Of a stretch of 64,000 bases of DNA, positions 54,995 through 64,000 are shown one piece after another; position 1 is the stretch's first letter, and each line of letters begins with the position of its first letter. Both the position numbers and the translations under genes were made by a program. The notes under the pieces are model-generated. The model was given only the letters and a program-made list of their open reading frames with translations. It did no database searches and was not told where the DNA came from. Location of the stretch: positions 248,001 to 312,000 of the forward strand of contig JAVRQT010000005.1 of NCBI GenBank assembly GCA_035926095.1. Direction: 5' to 3'. The stretch is from Elasticomyces elasticus (lineage: Eukaryota > Ascomycota > Dothideomycetes > Mycosphaerellales > Teratosphaeriaceae).

Positions 54995-56676
54995 CTACGG
55001 CGACCCGGGCACCATGTCGAAGCTCTTGACTGTCACACTCCCTCCGAGCTCTTCCGTCGCAAAGTTGAAGATGCCGTACCGATACCCGAGGAAGAAAAAG
55101 TAGGTCGTGTTCATCTCATATCCTGTGCCGAGCTGAGTGAAGTCATGCCCGTCGAAGCTGTAAAAGAACGTGCCGAGCTTGTCGCTTGCTGGAGCAACGT
55201 TCGCATGCAGACGTAACCACACGCTTTGGTTTGAGCTATCACCATAGCCTGCTGGAGCAGTGGCATTTGGGATTGCAACACTGGCCTCCTCAAAGCCGTC
55301 GGAGAGCGTCTCCCATCCTGCACCAAGGCTGAGGTTGCGTTGTAGGCAGACAATGCCATCCTGAATGCCGATGTAGGCCATGCTGTCACGGAAGAGCGCC
55401 AGGCCGGCTTTATCGCCAGGCTGCATCTTCGAGATGTCAAGCTCGATTGTAGCATAGCTCTCGGGCCCCAGAGTACGATGCGTTAACGTGTTGCGTGCCC
55501 GAAACAGGTCGCTTGTGACAGTCGCAGTATCTAAGATCAGACCTCCATCTTCCGCGAAGGAATATGCAGAAGTGTTGGGATTGTGATTCCACTCCCATTG
55601 CGGACCAAGCAAAGGCCCCGAGAAGTTGTCGAAGCCGTACAGCGTGTCAGTTGGCAGATAGACTGGTGCTGTAGGGTAGGCGTTGGTCACAGCGACACTG
55701 TCGTTTGAGTACAGCCGAGGCCAGCCATCCGAGTCGAAGTACATGGGCACAAGAGCAGGCACGCGACCAGCAGGATACTGTGCAAGTGTTAGCCCATATT
55801 TCCATCTCGTTGCTTGAGCGGTAGCGAATCCGTGCACAAGGTGATATCACTCACATCGTCAATGAACGGCATGTAGTACCAATCTCCATCGGGAGTGTCT
55901 ACAATGCCACCTTGATGCGGGTAACCATCGCCGGGAGTTGGGCTTGGGGGTCGATCAGCGAAGATTTCTTGCTCATATGGACCAAAAATTCCAGATGTGC
56001 TCTTCAGTGTCCACTCTCGTGACGCAGGCTGTGTATTCAGCACATAATATGTACCATTAATGTTGTAAAGCCGCGACCCTTCGATATAAAAAGTGCCGTT
56101 GAAAATGCTCGTAGTGCTAACCTCTGCAGTCAAGTCACTGTTTAATGTAGCGATTGAAATGTTAGTGTTGCCATAAGCGACGTAGGGCGTGTCGTCGTCG
56201 TCGAACAATAAGCCACAATCGTAATAGCAGGTGTCCATCTGACCAGTTTGTGTCCATTCTCCCGCTGGATCGGAGGCTGAGTAGACGTAGCTTTGGTTGA
56301 AGTCTACGCATCCGATCCAGTAGAAGCGTCCGTTACTGGGCCGGTATCGCATGCTGCTGGCCCAGATGCCTCTGACATAAGCTTGCTGTCCATCCTCAAG
56401 GCTGTATGCTTCAACGTCGCCAAAGTCAAGTGTAGGTACGGAATGGCCAATGAACTCCCAGGACACGAGATCATACGATCTGAGTATAGGCGCGCCGGGG
56501 GATAACATGAACGAGTCGGCCGAGTAGTAGTATGTGTCGTTGACTCGGAAGACATCCAGATCGGCGAGGTCCTCCCATAGGACTGGGTTCGTGTAGGTAG
56601 CGACGGTACTGTTGTTCTGAGCAGACCCTAGAGTCGTCGCCGCAAGGCTTGTGGCCATGAGCTTATGGAGATGCAT
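54995..56676 (-). CDS. Secreted glycoside hydrolase family 43 enzyme
   Basis: Two exons, complement(54995-55777, 55855-56676), give 534 aa. The 77-bp intron (GTGAGT donor, CTAAC branch) joins MPFIDD to YPAGRVPALVPM in phase 0. A signal peptide (HKLMATSLAATTLGSA) leads into the five-bladed propeller: NPVLWEDLADLDVFRVND carries the catalytic base Asp, the DTCYYDCGLLFDDDD block the pKa-modulating Asp, and YIEGSRLY the acid Glu. The C-terminal 230 residues form a beta-sandwich module (GPQWEWNHNPNTSAYSF, FFYSFDGHDFTQLG). This layout is that of beta-xylosidase or alpha-arabinofuranosidase acting on plant hemicellulose outside the cell. N-glycosylation sequons are frequent. Exact substrate is undecided. 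Confidence 0.92.
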
Positions 56677-57597
56677 CTTGCCGCTGATGAGGTGGTCTTG
56701 CTTGAGGGATTGAAGAACGAGAAGATGGGACTATTCATACATACTGCTGACGATGCCAACGCTTAGGCTGAGGTTGATCATATTTCCATACCCCGCAAGC
56801 ATTGTGATTATCTCTTCGACGATCTTCAGACATGTCGGAGTCTTGGAGGTGGAGGAGACGTCTGATGATGAGGCGGAAGTGGAAAATCCGTCGGCAAGGA
56901 GCACCGAACCGGCAAGCCTTGGCAGTCCGTGCGTCGAAAGTCTATCACGACAACACGCCTTCGTTCTGAACTTCGCCAACACCACGAAATTCTCGGAGCG
57001 CTTTTGACGGAAGCTGCGTTCGAATGTGATGACGGGCTAAAAGTCAGCGTCGAGTTCAACACGCTGCGCCGCGGTGCTACTGATGGCCGATGCAACGATT
57101 GGCTGCGATGCACGATGTCTCAGACGCACCTGAAACGCTCCTGAAGCAGGAGAGCATATCGGGCTGGCTTCGCATAACGAACCGCGCTGGTACTGCTGGT
57201 CTCGATGCGTGACGATCTCCTCGACAAGTACACCATCAAGAGCGTCTTCATGGGCCAATCTCCTGCTCTTCACGTTCAGTGCATGCGAGTGGGCAGTGTG
57301 TACGCACAAGACGTGGTAAATGTGTTGCCTGCTGATGACTCGGACTCTGCATTCACTACTGACCTCAGGGCATCCCCGAGTGAACAAACAACTGCATTGT
57401 ACGATTTCTTTGTTCATAAGCAACACTTTCTTTCTTGTCGCAGCATTGTTCGATATCTACAAAGTACCAGTAGCTACCACAGCCCATCAACAGTCTCAAG
57501 AAAAGCAACATACCGCGACACGATATCAGATTTATCATTCAACATTACCACCAAACAAGAATATTCACCCCATATCAACACTCCATATCAATCGACA
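56677..57597. other. Intergenic region, about 0.9 kb
   Basis: Divergent region between the GH43 and secreted-protein genes. A plus-strand frame extends upstream of ATG 57598 but its sequence before that Met looks untranslated and would abolish the signal peptide. No other feature recognised. Confidence 0.4.
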
Positions 57598-58269
57598 ATG
57601 CAAATCCTTACTATACTTACGACGCTCCTGGCGAGCGTCTCCGCACTGCCGAATAGATATCCTGCTCCTACACCGAGTGACATCATCGCCATTCGGCAGT
57701 CGACGGGTACGGAGATCACGGCGGCAAACATCATCTTTATCGATCCGGCGACGGCCACGTGCGACGACGCACCTGCGCCAGACGAGTGTCGGATGGCTGC
57801 CCAAGCAGCGCCATACGTCGCCATCTCGTTCGTAAATTTCGGAATTACGACCTTCGGCGAGCAGGCTGCACTAGTAGCTCTGATGCTGTACGAGAGCGGC
57901 GACTTCAAATACGCACAGAACCACTTTCCTGGCGTACCAGGACAGGGTACGAGGAACATGCAGAGTCCTGCGTATAACCTCCAGTACGCAAACTATCTGG
58001 CCACCGTCTGCACCAATTGCGGCATCACGTCTGCTCAGGTGCAGCAGGCGAGTGATCCGACGGCGTTACTCGCATTAGTCAACACGGACCAGTGGAGTTT
58101 CGGCTCAGCAGCGTGGTACCTGGCTACTCAATGTGGAAACGGCGTAAGAGAAGGTCTGGCGGCTGGTACGCAGGAAGGCTGGCAGGCGTATCTACAGTGT
58201 GTGGGCACTGCCCCTGATGACAAGCGAAACGCGCTACGGAGTGCTGCGATGGCGCTTGGGCAGTGGTGA
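57598..58269 (+). CDS. Small secreted protein, lysozyme-like fold candidate
   Basis: A single exon of 223 aa from ATG 57598, preceded by an A-rich leader ending CGACAATG. The N-terminus MQILTILTTLLASVSALPNR is a clear signal peptide, with a possible dibasic-type site. The mature protein contains QAALVALMLYESGDFKYAQN, then HFPGVPGQGTRNMQSPAYN, WSFGSAAWYLATQC and GWQAYLQCVGT. I recognise this block pattern from conserved secreted proteins of filamentous ascomycetes without an assigned activity. The E-S-G-D-F segment and helix arrangement suggest a lysozyme-like fold, which is inference. Six cysteines could form three disulphides. It lies next to a secreted GH43 enzyme, divergently. Confidence 0.85.
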   Translation: MQILTILTTLLASVSALPNRYPAPTPSDIIAIRQSTGTEITAANIIFIDPATATCDDAPAPDECRMAAQAAPYVAISFVNFGITTFGEQAALVALMLYESGDFKYAQNHFPGVPGQGTRNMQSPAYNLQYANYLATVCTNCGITSAQVQQASDPTALLALVNTDQWSFGSAAWYLATQCGNGVREGLAAGTQEGWQAYLQCVGTAPDDKRNALRSAAMALGQW

Positions 58270-58443
58270 AAAAGGCCAGTTCAGGTAGCATTTGTGAGTT
58301 AATTTGCATTCTCTGTGGGGTATAGACTTTTACTCTCTCAATCTCAGCACATTTTGTCAAGAGCGAATAGCCCGTCGCAGTGGCTGCAGTCGGCGGTGTA
58401 GTCCAGAGATCGCCGCAGGCCCTCTCTTCATAAATCTTGCGAC

Positions 58444-59066
58444 TCACAACTCCGTGACCGAAATGACTTTGTACAGTTCAACCGTTTCTGCATTCTCCCA
58501 GCGATTTCCCTCTTGGTCACATAGCTCAACTCCTTCATTTTCCAACTCTATAGCGTCCCCCTGGCCCACCTTTTGCAGGTCGAGCTCGAATTCGTTCAGG
58601 AACGGTCTGTGATACGCGAGGACGTCGTCGTGGACGCTTTCGATCACCAGACCTGCCAAAACACGCTTCTGTTTGACGTATACCTGACTCAGCCAACGGC
58701 ACAGTCGGTCGGCTTCGTTTTCGCATTCCGCATAGTCTGCGTATACGAAAGAGCTCGCGTAGAAGGTATCAAGTGTTTCTGCGCGGACGGCCCAGCAAGT
58801 TTGAGTGATTGCCGGCTGTGCTACAAGGGCTTTGAACTCCTGCGGCTCGAGCTTCTCGTTGAGTTTGATGGGATCAGATGTGGCGGCAAGACGACATATT
58901 TTAATCCAGATTTCAGGTGGCAATTTGAACAGCGGGAAGATATCGTGCTGCAGAACAGTCAGTACAGGATAATCAACTACTTTGCCTCCTTGCTCACATC
59001 CTGCGCGCCAGCGTCCTGATTGTTCGCAGCCTTCGCCGTGGCAGCGCGGTTCGCAGCAATCATCAT
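58444..59066 (-). CDS. Small F-box-like protein, family-2 (intact)
   Basis: Two exons, complement(58444-58947, 58998-59066), give 190 aa. The 50-bp intron (GTGAGC donor, CTGAC branch, GCAG) is phase 0 and lies just before HDIFPLFKLPPEIWIKICRL, the F-box-like core, exactly as in the other family-2 copies. The second motif is AQPAITQTCWAVRAETLDTFY, and a helix with RLCRWLSQVYVKQKRVLAGL follows. The C-terminus is acidic. The Ala/Asn-rich exon 1 (MMIAANRAATAKAANN) has no known role. It is unrelated in sequence to the larger family-1 at 17-30 kb except for the F-box-like core. A substrate-adaptor role is inference. Confidence 0.75.
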
Positions 59067-59312
59067 GACTCTTGAGTTTCTTCAGCGTGGTAACAAAGTA
59101 AGAGAGAGTTAGAGTGTCTTGAATTTGGGAGATTCAGTGCATTGTGTTCTTCATGGTGCAGTGAAAGCTTTAGCACCGACGGCGCTTACCGAAGTGAAGG
59201 TGACATCTATTCACCGGACTAGGAAAGCACGACTGAGAAACCAATCGACCTCTCAACGTCGACGTCAAGTCACTCCACATCACTTATTCAACACTCAAGC
59301 GCTTTGAAAGCA

Positions 59313-59380
59313 TTGGGCTTCTTCCTCCTTCACGGATTGGGCTTCTTCCTCCTTCATGGTTGGGCTTCTTCCTCATTCAC
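59313..59380 (+). repeat. 24-nt tandem repeat (TTGGGCTTCTTCCTCCTTCAC)
   Basis: Three near-identical units of about 24, 23 and 21 nt starting at 59313, 59337 and 59360. The last unit contains the stop codon (59377-59379, minus strand) of the neighbouring F-box-like gene. It lies in the 310-bp gap 59067-59376, which otherwise holds nothing I recognise. Confidence 0.85.
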
Positions 59381-59815
59381 AGCCAATGCGCACCAGTCTC
59401 AAACACCACTGTCGGCCAATATCCTCTGCAAACTTTCACGCTACGAAGCCATGCTTGCACCTCGTCTGCGCGGGACCTATGCTTGAGGCAACCTTGTCTT
59501 GGGCATATCTGGAACTGAAATGAGGTGGTCGAGTAGAATTCGTCCAGGACTTCCTCACGAATGATCCTGGAGGTTTCTGTGATAGGCGGTGGCCGGACGG
59601 CCTTCTCATAGTCTTTGCGCCCGAACGACTCGGGTAGAAAGATGGGGTGCGCAGGCACAATTGCGAGTCGAGCTATCCTGCTCCAAAGCTCGTCCGGTAG
59701 GTCCAGAAGTCGGAAGGGTTTCTAAGAGCTGGTCAGTGACATTACAAGCAAAACATGACTGGATGTTTACTTCTGTGTTCAAGTCCACGTCCCCGTCATC
59801 TTGCTTGGTTGCCAT
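59377..59815 (-). CDS. Small F-box-like protein, family-2 (short C-terminus)
   Basis: Two exons, complement(59377-59721, 59771-59815), give 129 aa. The 49-bp intron (GTAAAC to TTAG) is phase 0 and lies before KPFRLLDLPDELWSRIARLA. The second family motif is PPPITETSRIIREEVLDEFY. The protein ends after DEVQAWLRSVKVCRGYW with FETGAHWL, about 60 residues earlier than the 190-aa family member. The stop codon falls inside a 24-nt tandem repeat, so the C-terminus may have been cut by repeat growth. It may still be made, since the F-box-like core is whole. ATG 59815 sits in the context AAAATGG. Confidence 0.65.
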
Positions 59816-60088
59816 TTTGGTCCGACCTCGATAGTCAGTGTAATCGTGCAAGTTGCAAAACGAAACGAAGATGAGTCAAGGGTGGCGATGGATCTTTCCG
59901 TCGACCAATGAGGCAGGAACGCGCAAGCGCGATGAATGAAGTGAAGGGCGCGATAACGGATCTGGTAGTGTCAATATGTGCACATCCCCCAACATTGTGC
60001 TAGACGGTAGAACTCCCGTAGGCCGTTTGGGTAGCATCTATGTTCATTCGCGCGTGGTATCATCAAAAAGCAATAGATCTCATCACAC

Positions 60089-61088
60089 TCACGCAGCCTG
60101 CGCCTGCCTCTCCGGCGCCGCTGGACCACCCTTGCCTTGCGCCATATACTCGTTCAAAAACTCGGGATCGTTCTCAAACTCCTCCTTGAGCTACACCAAG
60201 ACGTTAGCAAGCTCTCACACCAGCAGGGACTTTGATCACAAATCGACTTACAATATCAAGCCCACCCACAAGCTCGCCACCAACATAGACCTGCGGGAAA
60301 GTCGGCCACTCTGAGTACTCCTTCAACCCCTGCCTCACCTCATCGTCGGCCAGAATATTGAAAAACCCATACCTCACTCCCTTATCCCTCAACAAACTCA
60401 CCGTCTGCCTACTGAAGCCACACTGAGGAGCTGAAGGTGTACCCTTCATGAACAGCATAACCGGCGCTGCCTTGACCAATTCTGAGAGTCGTGTGTTCAG
60501 GTCGTCCTGCGAAGGTGTGCCAGTGTTGGTGGCGGGTGCTAGGCTACTGCTGTACTCGGGCGCTGTGGCGGCATCGTTGGCGCCTGGTGCGTACTTCGCC
60601 AGGCCACCACCATTTGATGAGGAGCCGTTGGCGTGCGGACCGTTCTCGTTGAGATCAACGGTCTGATCTCGCTCAGGCTTCGTGACTTTCTGCGCCGGCG
60701 GCAAACCCATCTTCCCGGCATCTTTCTCCTGCTTCGCATCCGTAGCATGCTTCTCTACTGCTTTCCGCACTTTACTCGCATCTGTGCCCGTGATCGAGTC
60801 CACTACCTCGCCGTGCTTCTGGAGAACCACGAGCGGGACTTGTGTAACGTCGTATTGCTCGCTTATCTCAGACACTTCCTCGGCGTCTAAGCTGAAGAAT
60901 GCTATCTGTGGTGCTGATCCTGAAGGTGTAGGTTGGTATGTCGAGGCCAGTGTGGATAAGATGGTGGACATCTGCTTGCAGGGCGCCGCCCACGGTGCGT
61001 GGAAGTAGATGACTGCGAGACATGATGGCGGGAGTGAGCCGGTCTGCTCTTCGAACGAGGATTCGCTGTCGATTGGTGTGACTTCCAT
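60089..61088 (-). CDS. GRX4: Monothiol glutaredoxin with thioredoxin domain (Grx3/4 type)
   Basis: Two exons, complement(60089-60190, 60252-61088), give 312 aa. The 61-bp intron (GTAAGT, CTAAC branch, GTAG) joins GGLDI to LKEEFENDPEFL. Residues 1-115 form a thioredoxin-like domain whose active site is degenerate, WAAPC at 33-37 with one Cys. After a linker, the glutaredoxin domain carries CGFS at 223-226, with MLFMKGTPSAPQ before it and FNILADDEVRQGLKEYSEWP after it. This is the multidomain monothiol glutaredoxin that binds a bridging 2Fe-2S cluster with glutathione and controls iron sensing and Fe-S trafficking in cytosol and nucleus. It is divergent from RPF2. Confidence 0.93.
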
Positions 61089-61277
61089 AATTGCTATGTT
61101 GTTGTGTAGGATGAGAAGAAGAAATGGTGTAGATTATGTGAACATTCGCACTTTCTTCTTGCGTCATCCACTGAACTCTTGCTCTATTCGGCCGATGCTC
61201 AGCCTTGCCAAGAGTTCGACCTCGAAGCAAAAAAGTCGTCTCTCCCGAATCGCAACCACGACACCATTACCGCCATC
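61089..61277. promoter_or_regulatory. Short divergent promoter (GRX4 / RPF2)
   Basis: 189 bp between the two ATGs. It must serve both genes. No TATA box seen. An in-frame non-ATG extension of RPF2 reaches back to 61179 but lacks an ATG. Confidence 0.4.
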
Positions 61278-62270
61278 ATGCTCCCCATCCGCCAAATCAA
61301 GCCCAAATCGGCACGAACGAAGCGCATATTAGACAATAAAGGCCCGCAAACCAACGAAAACTCTCGCACAACCCTCTTCCTCAAATACACCACCACCTCC
61401 GACATCCTCCAACTATGCATGACCGACCTATTCGCCCTCAAGCGCCCGCTAGCCCAGAAATTCAATAAGAAGAACCCTGTGCGACCGTTTGAGGATCCTG
61501 CTTCTCTCGAGTTCTTTTCAGACAAGAATGATGCGAGTCTTATGGTTTACGGCAGCCACTCCAAGAAGCGACCACATGCCTTGACCCTTGCAAGATTCTT
61601 TGGAGGAAAGGTGTTGGATATGATTGAGCTGATGATTGAGCCGGAGACGATGCGAACACTGGCGCAGTTCAAGAATGGAAAGGCGGCTGTGGGGCTCAAA
61701 CCACTTCTCAGCTTCTCCGGATCAGCGTTCGATGATCCGAGTAACGCTGTCTATGGCCTGGCAAAGAGTATATTACTCGAGATGTTCCGCGGTCCAGACG
61801 TCAAGGAAGTAGATGTCGAGGGTCTGCAATACATGATCTGTTTCTCTGTCGACGAAGCCGAGAGTGCGGACGCTAAACCCATGATCCATCTACGCACTTA
61901 CCTTCTGCGGACCAAAAAGGCTGCGGGATCTACGCTGCCCAAGGTTGAGCTCGAGGAGATGGGGCCAAGGATTGATTTCAGGGTTGGCAGACACAAGGAC
62001 GCGGACTCGGATATGATGAAGGAGGCTATGAGGAAGCCTAAGGGTCTGCCCACTGAGCGACCGAAGAAGAACATTGACACGGACATCATTGGTGATAAGG
62101 TCGGACGCATACATCTGGGAAAGCAGGATTTGGGAGCTCTGCAGACGAGGAAGATGAAGGGATTGAAGCGGTCGAGGGATGTGGTGGGCGCGGAAGACGT
62201 GTTGGGTGGTGCAGAGGAGGATGGAGGGGCACCGTTGAGTGTCGGGAAGAAGGTTAGGGTGGAGGCTTGA
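61278..62270 (+). CDS. RPF2: Ribosome biogenesis protein Rpf2 (Brix domain)
   Basis: A single exon of 330 aa from ATG 61278. The Brix domain runs from about residue 28: TLFLKYTTTSDILQLCMTDL, then LALKRP-type LFALKRPLAQKF, and DASLMVYGSHSKKRPHALTL. The motif NGKAAVGLKPLLSFSGSAFD is typical of Rpf2. The C-terminal tail is basic (RKPKGLPTERPKKN, RKMKGLKRSRD) and ends acidic/basic mixed. Rpf2 with Rrs1 loads the 5S RNP (5S rRNA, uL18, uL5) into pre-60S particles in the nucleolus. Length matches orthologs. Its 3' flank contains an inverted copy of an intron-derived repeat (62377-62541). Confidence 0.94.
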   Translation: MLPIRQIKPKSARTKRILDNKGPQTNENSRTTLFLKYTTTSDILQLCMTDLFALKRPLAQKFNKKNPVRPFEDPASLEFFSDKNDASLMVYGSHSKKRPHALTLARFFGGKVLDMIELMIEPETMRTLAQFKNGKAAVGLKPLLSFSGSAFDDPSNAVYGLAKSILLEMFRGPDVKEVDVEGLQYMICFSVDEAESADAKPMIHLRTYLLRTKKAAGSTLPKVELEEMGPRIDFRVGRHKDADSDMMKEAMRKPKGLPTERPKKNIDTDIIGDKVGRIHLGKQDLGALQTRKMKGLKRSRDVVGAEDVLGGAEEDGGAPLSVGKKVRVEA

Positions 62271-62376
62271 GGAATGTCTTGCTGGTGACTGCGGGTTTAG
62301 CGAGGCGTTTGGTGAATGTTGCTTTTCATGTCTGCACATATGATGTAAGAGCCAAGGCTGTTTGCTGAAGTCGTGA

Positions 62377-62541
62377 CTGGCAGGCGAGTGCCTCAGAAGT
62401 TGAAAGAGCGGTCTGGCTACGAGACATCTCTCTTACAAGTCCACTGAGATGACAAGCTATGACCGATGGCCGTAGCTCGTGGCTACTCAGCGATCTCGAG
62501 ATCGTACGCCTCCCAAGGGTTAAACCCATCGGCTCACTTAC
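62377..62541 (-). repeat. Inverted copy of an intron sequence (introner-like candidate)
   Basis: Read on the minus strand, this 165-bp segment begins GTAAGTGAGCCGATGGGTTT and can end at a CAG at 62377-62379. It is clearly similar to the intron 62954-63107 on the plus strand. Shared blocks include CGATGGGT-TAACCCTTGGG, GATCTCGAG-TCGCTGAGTA, GGCCATCGGTCAT-GCTTGT and AGAGATGTCTCG. Both copies start at the same GTAAG. This copy includes a perfect 14-bp palindrome (62491-62504). I see no gene around this copy, so it appears to be a genomic insertion or a relic rather than an active intron. Confidence 0.65.
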
Positions 62542-62718
62542 GTTGTACTTGCTCACATTCACCGACCACAGTTAATTTACAGTCGCATGGCGCCACTAGT
62601 GCACGTGCCTTCCTCCTTCACTACGTGGACTTATTGCACCTCACCTTTCGATCACTAGTTCTGCACTCCCACCCTAACATTGACACAAACAAAATCACCA
62701 TCATCGCACTGTCGCTCA

Positions 62719-63424
62719 ATGGCGGGCACTTGGTCACGACGTTATGCAGCGAAGGCAACAAAGTCGCAAGGCGACACCAAAGTCCGTCTTCTCAACGAGC
62801 TGTTACACCATGTCATACTGACAACGCAATAGACAACAGGACTGCTCGACCTCCCGGCGGAGATATGGACACAAATCGGTCGTGAAGTAGTCACCTCGGA
62901 GGACCCTATCGCGCTGGAGCCAAACTACACGGACGGTCACTACCGCATGCGACGTAAGCAAAGCGATGGGTGTAACCCTTGGGCCCGAGATCTCGAGTTC
63001 GCTGAGTACCTACAAGCTGCGGCCATCGGTCATGGCTTGTTGTCTCGGTAGACTTAGGACAGAGATGTCTCGCAGCCATCCGCTAACCCTGCACCCTTCA
63101 CTTTTAGGTAATGTATTACAGCCGGGCATCACACGTGTTTGCCGTATCCTTCGCGAAGAGCTTCTGCCGATCTTCTACGCCAACCACTCCATTTACAAAA
63201 CGAACTATCATGTCAACACTACGCTTCTCGTTCGGTGGCTTCGCAATCTTCCTCGAGACTACTCGCTCAACGTGTACGTGTTGGTCAGAGATTATTGGGA
63301 TAGTGGGACCCAACAGCAATTCGGCAATGCAGGTTTCGACATTGTTGATCGCACTCGAGTCAAAGATACGAGGTTATTCGGCTCCAGAGGGGATAAGTTC
63401 AGGGTTGTGAGGAGGGCTTGGTGA
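62719..63424 (+). CDS. Small F-box-like protein, family-2, with an extra intron
   Basis: Three exons (62719-62781, 62833-62953, 63108-63424) encode 166 aa. Intron 1 (51 bp, GTCCGT to ATAG) is at the family position before TTGLLDLPAEIWTQIGREVV. Intron 2 (154 bp, GTAAGC to TTAG) lies between HYRMR and RNVLQPGITRVCRILREELL, where the other complete family copies have no intron. The second motif continues LPIFYANHS and then LLVRWLRNLPRDYS. The C-terminus, DKFRVVRRAW, is basic. The GTCCGT donor of intron 1 is weak but skipping it brings a stop codon. Function is inferred only from the F-box-like core. Confidence 0.65.
62954..63107 (+). mobile_element. Introner-like element candidate (intron 2 of the F-box-like gene)
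   Basis: A 154-bp intron, three times longer than most here, with a similar inverted copy at 62377-62541 that begins at the same GTAAG. The alignable paralogs at 14140, 58444 and 59377 lack an intron at this site. Repeated near-identical introns with self-complementary segments are known in Capnodiales as introner-like elements; membership of that class is inference from this pair. Confidence 0.5.
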
Positions 63425-63748
63425 AGGCCATAGTGCTACCAGAATCCATTGCAACGGGCGACGAAGCTAGGGGTTGGCGTTTGCAAGATTGTCAAAAGAT
63501 ATGCGGGCAGGGACGCAAGCTATAAGAGCATCATCATAGGTGCTTCGACAGAGATCTCTCTCTCGTTCTCCTGTTCGTTCGCGGTTTGTGCCCGCTTCTT
63601 CACTTGCTCTTGCCTGCCCTTCACTTACTGAAAGCGTTGGTTCGGCAAACGCATCGCTAGCTCCATCTAGGACCCCACCACAGTAGAAGATCTCACCTTC
63701 GAATCACTGACACGATACTTGGTGCTCGCAAGACCACAGCCGAGTACG
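63425..63748. other. Intergenic region
   Basis: About 320 bp between two family-2 F-box-like genes in the same orientation. Nothing recognised beyond promoter space for the following gene. Confidence 0.4.
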
Positions 63749-64000
63749 ATGGCGGACAAAGTGAAGGAGTCCTCTGAGCTAGAGGTCAAAGTCAGTGCAC
63801 CATTCACGCGACCGTGCATAGCAACAGGCGTTCATGGGCTGACAGGAAGCTAGTCCCATTTCCCGCTGTTCGAGCTCCCGGCAGAAATATGGTCGAAGAT
63901 CGCTCGCTCGGCGGTGACATCCGACGAACCCATCAGACTTTGCTCGTATGGCTGCCCAAAGTCCCGGCAACATCGAACACAAGGGACACCTCCTGCGATT
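63749..64000 (+). CDS. Small F-box-like protein, family-2 (partial, runs off the window)
   Basis: Exon 1 (63749-63790) encodes MADKVKESSELEVK. A 63-bp intron (63791-63853, GTCAGT donor, CTGAC, CTAG acceptor) leads in phase 0 to SHFPLFELPAEIWSKIARSA and VTSDEPIRL, the family F-box-like core. The window ends after 49 codons of exon 2, at PPAI, where the second family motif begins. It is the second copy in tandem after 62719-63424. No intron is seen up to the point where that neighbour has its extra one. Confidence 0.6.

Noticed and set aside
45788..58269. A terpene-based biosynthetic gene cluster
   Set aside because: Neighbours are an F-box protein, an amidohydrolase, a GH43 enzyme and a small secreted protein; there is no P450, transporter, tailoring enzyme or regulator beside the terpene synthase.

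Overview
This window is nuclear DNA of a filamentous ascomycete (Pezizomycotina), most likely a Dothideomycete of the Capnodiales/Mycosphaerellales type. The class call is an inference. It rests on dense genes on both strands, introns mostly 44-63 bp with GTRNGT donors and CTAAC/CTGAC branch sites, a Zn2Cys6 regulator, DHA1/DHA2 and sugar transporters, GH43, and lineage-specific F-box-like families. I saw no rRNA, tRNA, CRISPR array, intact transposon or viral gene. Exon junctions were worked out by hand from splice signals and reading-frame continuity.

Layout: 0.3-9 kb holds a secreted Cys-rich protein, a decayed Baeyer-Villiger-type monooxygenase relic, a Zn2Cys6 regulator divergent from a DHA1 transporter, and a BTB-like protein. 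9.8-16.7 kb holds a mitochondrial carrier (Tpc1-like) divergent from a gamma-butyrobetaine-dioxygenase-like enzyme, an orphan gene, a frameshifted small F-box-like gene and an SDR. 16.9-22.3 kb is a head-to-tail array of three paralogous F-box-like genes (one intact, one with a stop, one frameshifted). A fourth, inverted and frameshifted copy lies at 28.7-29.9 kb beyond a DHA2 transporter, TFIIF-beta and an NAD(P)-binding protein.

30.9-45.2 kb holds an FAD monooxygenase, Mms19/Met18, methylene-THF dehydrogenase, an ankyrin protein, a sugar transporter with a GC-AG intron, and Abp1. 45.8-58.3 kb holds a class I terpene synthase, a 1632-aa F-box protein with a Gly-Leu-Pro heptad repeat, an M20 amidohydrolase, a GH43 enzyme and a small secreted protein. 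58.4-64 kb is a second, unrelated cluster of small F-box-like genes interleaved with Grx3/4-type glutaredoxin and Rpf2.

Most genes are conserved housekeeping or transport functions with no shared pathway, and I see no classical biosynthetic cluster around the terpene synthase. The most unusual signals are (1) an intron at 62954-63107, absent from the alignable paralogs, that has a similar inverted copy about 400 bp away also starting at GTAAG, which resembles an introner-like element; and (2) two independent F-box-like families with concentrated gene decay while every neighbour is intact.
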